DNA from: JBKHDT01 sp049974825
Lineage (GTDB): Bacteria; Pseudomonadota; Gammaproteobacteria; Halothiobacillales; Halothiobacillaceae
Assembly: GCA_049974825.1 (NCBI GenBank)
Contig: JBNGDJ010000123.1
Coordinates: 1-6,241, forward strand
Direction of reading: 5' to 3'
DNA: 6,241 nucleotides
The translations under genes and the position numbers were made by a program. The notes beneath the pieces were generated by a model. It did no database searches and had not been told where the DNA came from. It saw nothing but the letters and a program-made list of their open reading frames with translations. Below are positions 6,225-6,241 of the stretch, one piece after another. Within the stretch, counting starts at the first letter, position 1, and each line of letters starts with the position of its first letter.

Positions 6225-6241
6225 CAAAGGAAACTCTGCAC
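6225..6241. repeat. Second copy of the palindromic repeat, cut by the window end
   Basis: CAAAGGAAACTCTGCA at 6225-6240 is identical to 310-325, the left flank and left arm of the hairpin at 314-341. The next base, C at 6241, differs from the T that begins the first copy's loop. It would fit the reverse complement of that loop (CGAA), as if the element were inserted in the opposite orientation. The right arm is outside the window and cannot be confirmed. The copy begins 17 bases after the EAL gene stop, a typical place for a REP-like 3' hairpin that ends or stabilises an operon transcript. Confidence 0.6.

Noticed and set aside
5231..6241. 336-codon minus-strand open frame antisense to the EAL region, running off the right edge
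   Set aside because: It has no recognisable motif. Its apparent start lies within the palindromic repeat, and the opposite strand encodes a clear EAL domain in every segment. It is a shadow frame.

Overview
The window looks like chromosomal DNA from a GC-rich gammaproteobacterium. The evidence is the uniformly high GC with G/C-ending codons, a TcdA-type tRNA-modifying enzyme, a YjjV-type TatD hydrolase very close in motif wording to the E. coli protein, and a PomA/PomB-like stator pair. Orders such as Chromatiales or Xanthomonadales are plausible, but this is an inference from gene style only. I see no insertion sequence, CRISPR array, tRNA or rRNA.

Layout: (1) Positions 1-261 (+) hold the 3' end of a small, very acidic conserved-type hypothetical protein whose start lies just left of the window. 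(2) Positions 262-361 are a convergent intergenic gap with a perfect 12-bp hairpin (314-341). (3) Positions 362-1902 (-) are a two-gene unit, tatD/yjjV followed by tcdA, joined by a 4-base ATGA overlap. (4) Positions 1903-1938 are a 36-bp divergent gap. A good sigma70-like promoter for the rightward genes sits across it and inside the start of tatD. (5) Positions 1939-6208 (+) are a tightly packed three-gene operon: a MotA/PomA-like stator subunit, a MotB/PomB-like peptidoglycan-anchored partner, and an 852-residue membrane protein with periplasmic, HAMP-like, PAS, GGDEF and EAL parts. Spacing is 2 bp between the first two genes, and the last two share an ATGA overlap. (6) Positions 6209-6241 begin a second copy of the same palindromic repeat, cut off by the window edge.

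The most interesting content is the three-gene operon. The GGDEF domain has lost several catalytic positions (GTDEF signature, missing metal Asp, Asn and Asp substrate positions replaced). The EAL domain keeps most of its c-di-GMP pocket but carries EAM, EITQ and DNFG variants. It therefore reads as a FimX/LapD-like c-di-GMP receptor or weak phosphodiesterase, co-translated with a MotAB-like ion-driven stator. A simple hypothesis is that the third protein senses a periplasmic or PAS signal and c-di-GMP and gates the stator in the same membrane. The stator itself is atypical: the MotB-like subunit has a long cytoplasmic tail and a lysine two residues after its ion-carrying aspartate. No other flagellar or chemotaxis gene is visible, so whether it turns a flagellum or energises something else is open.
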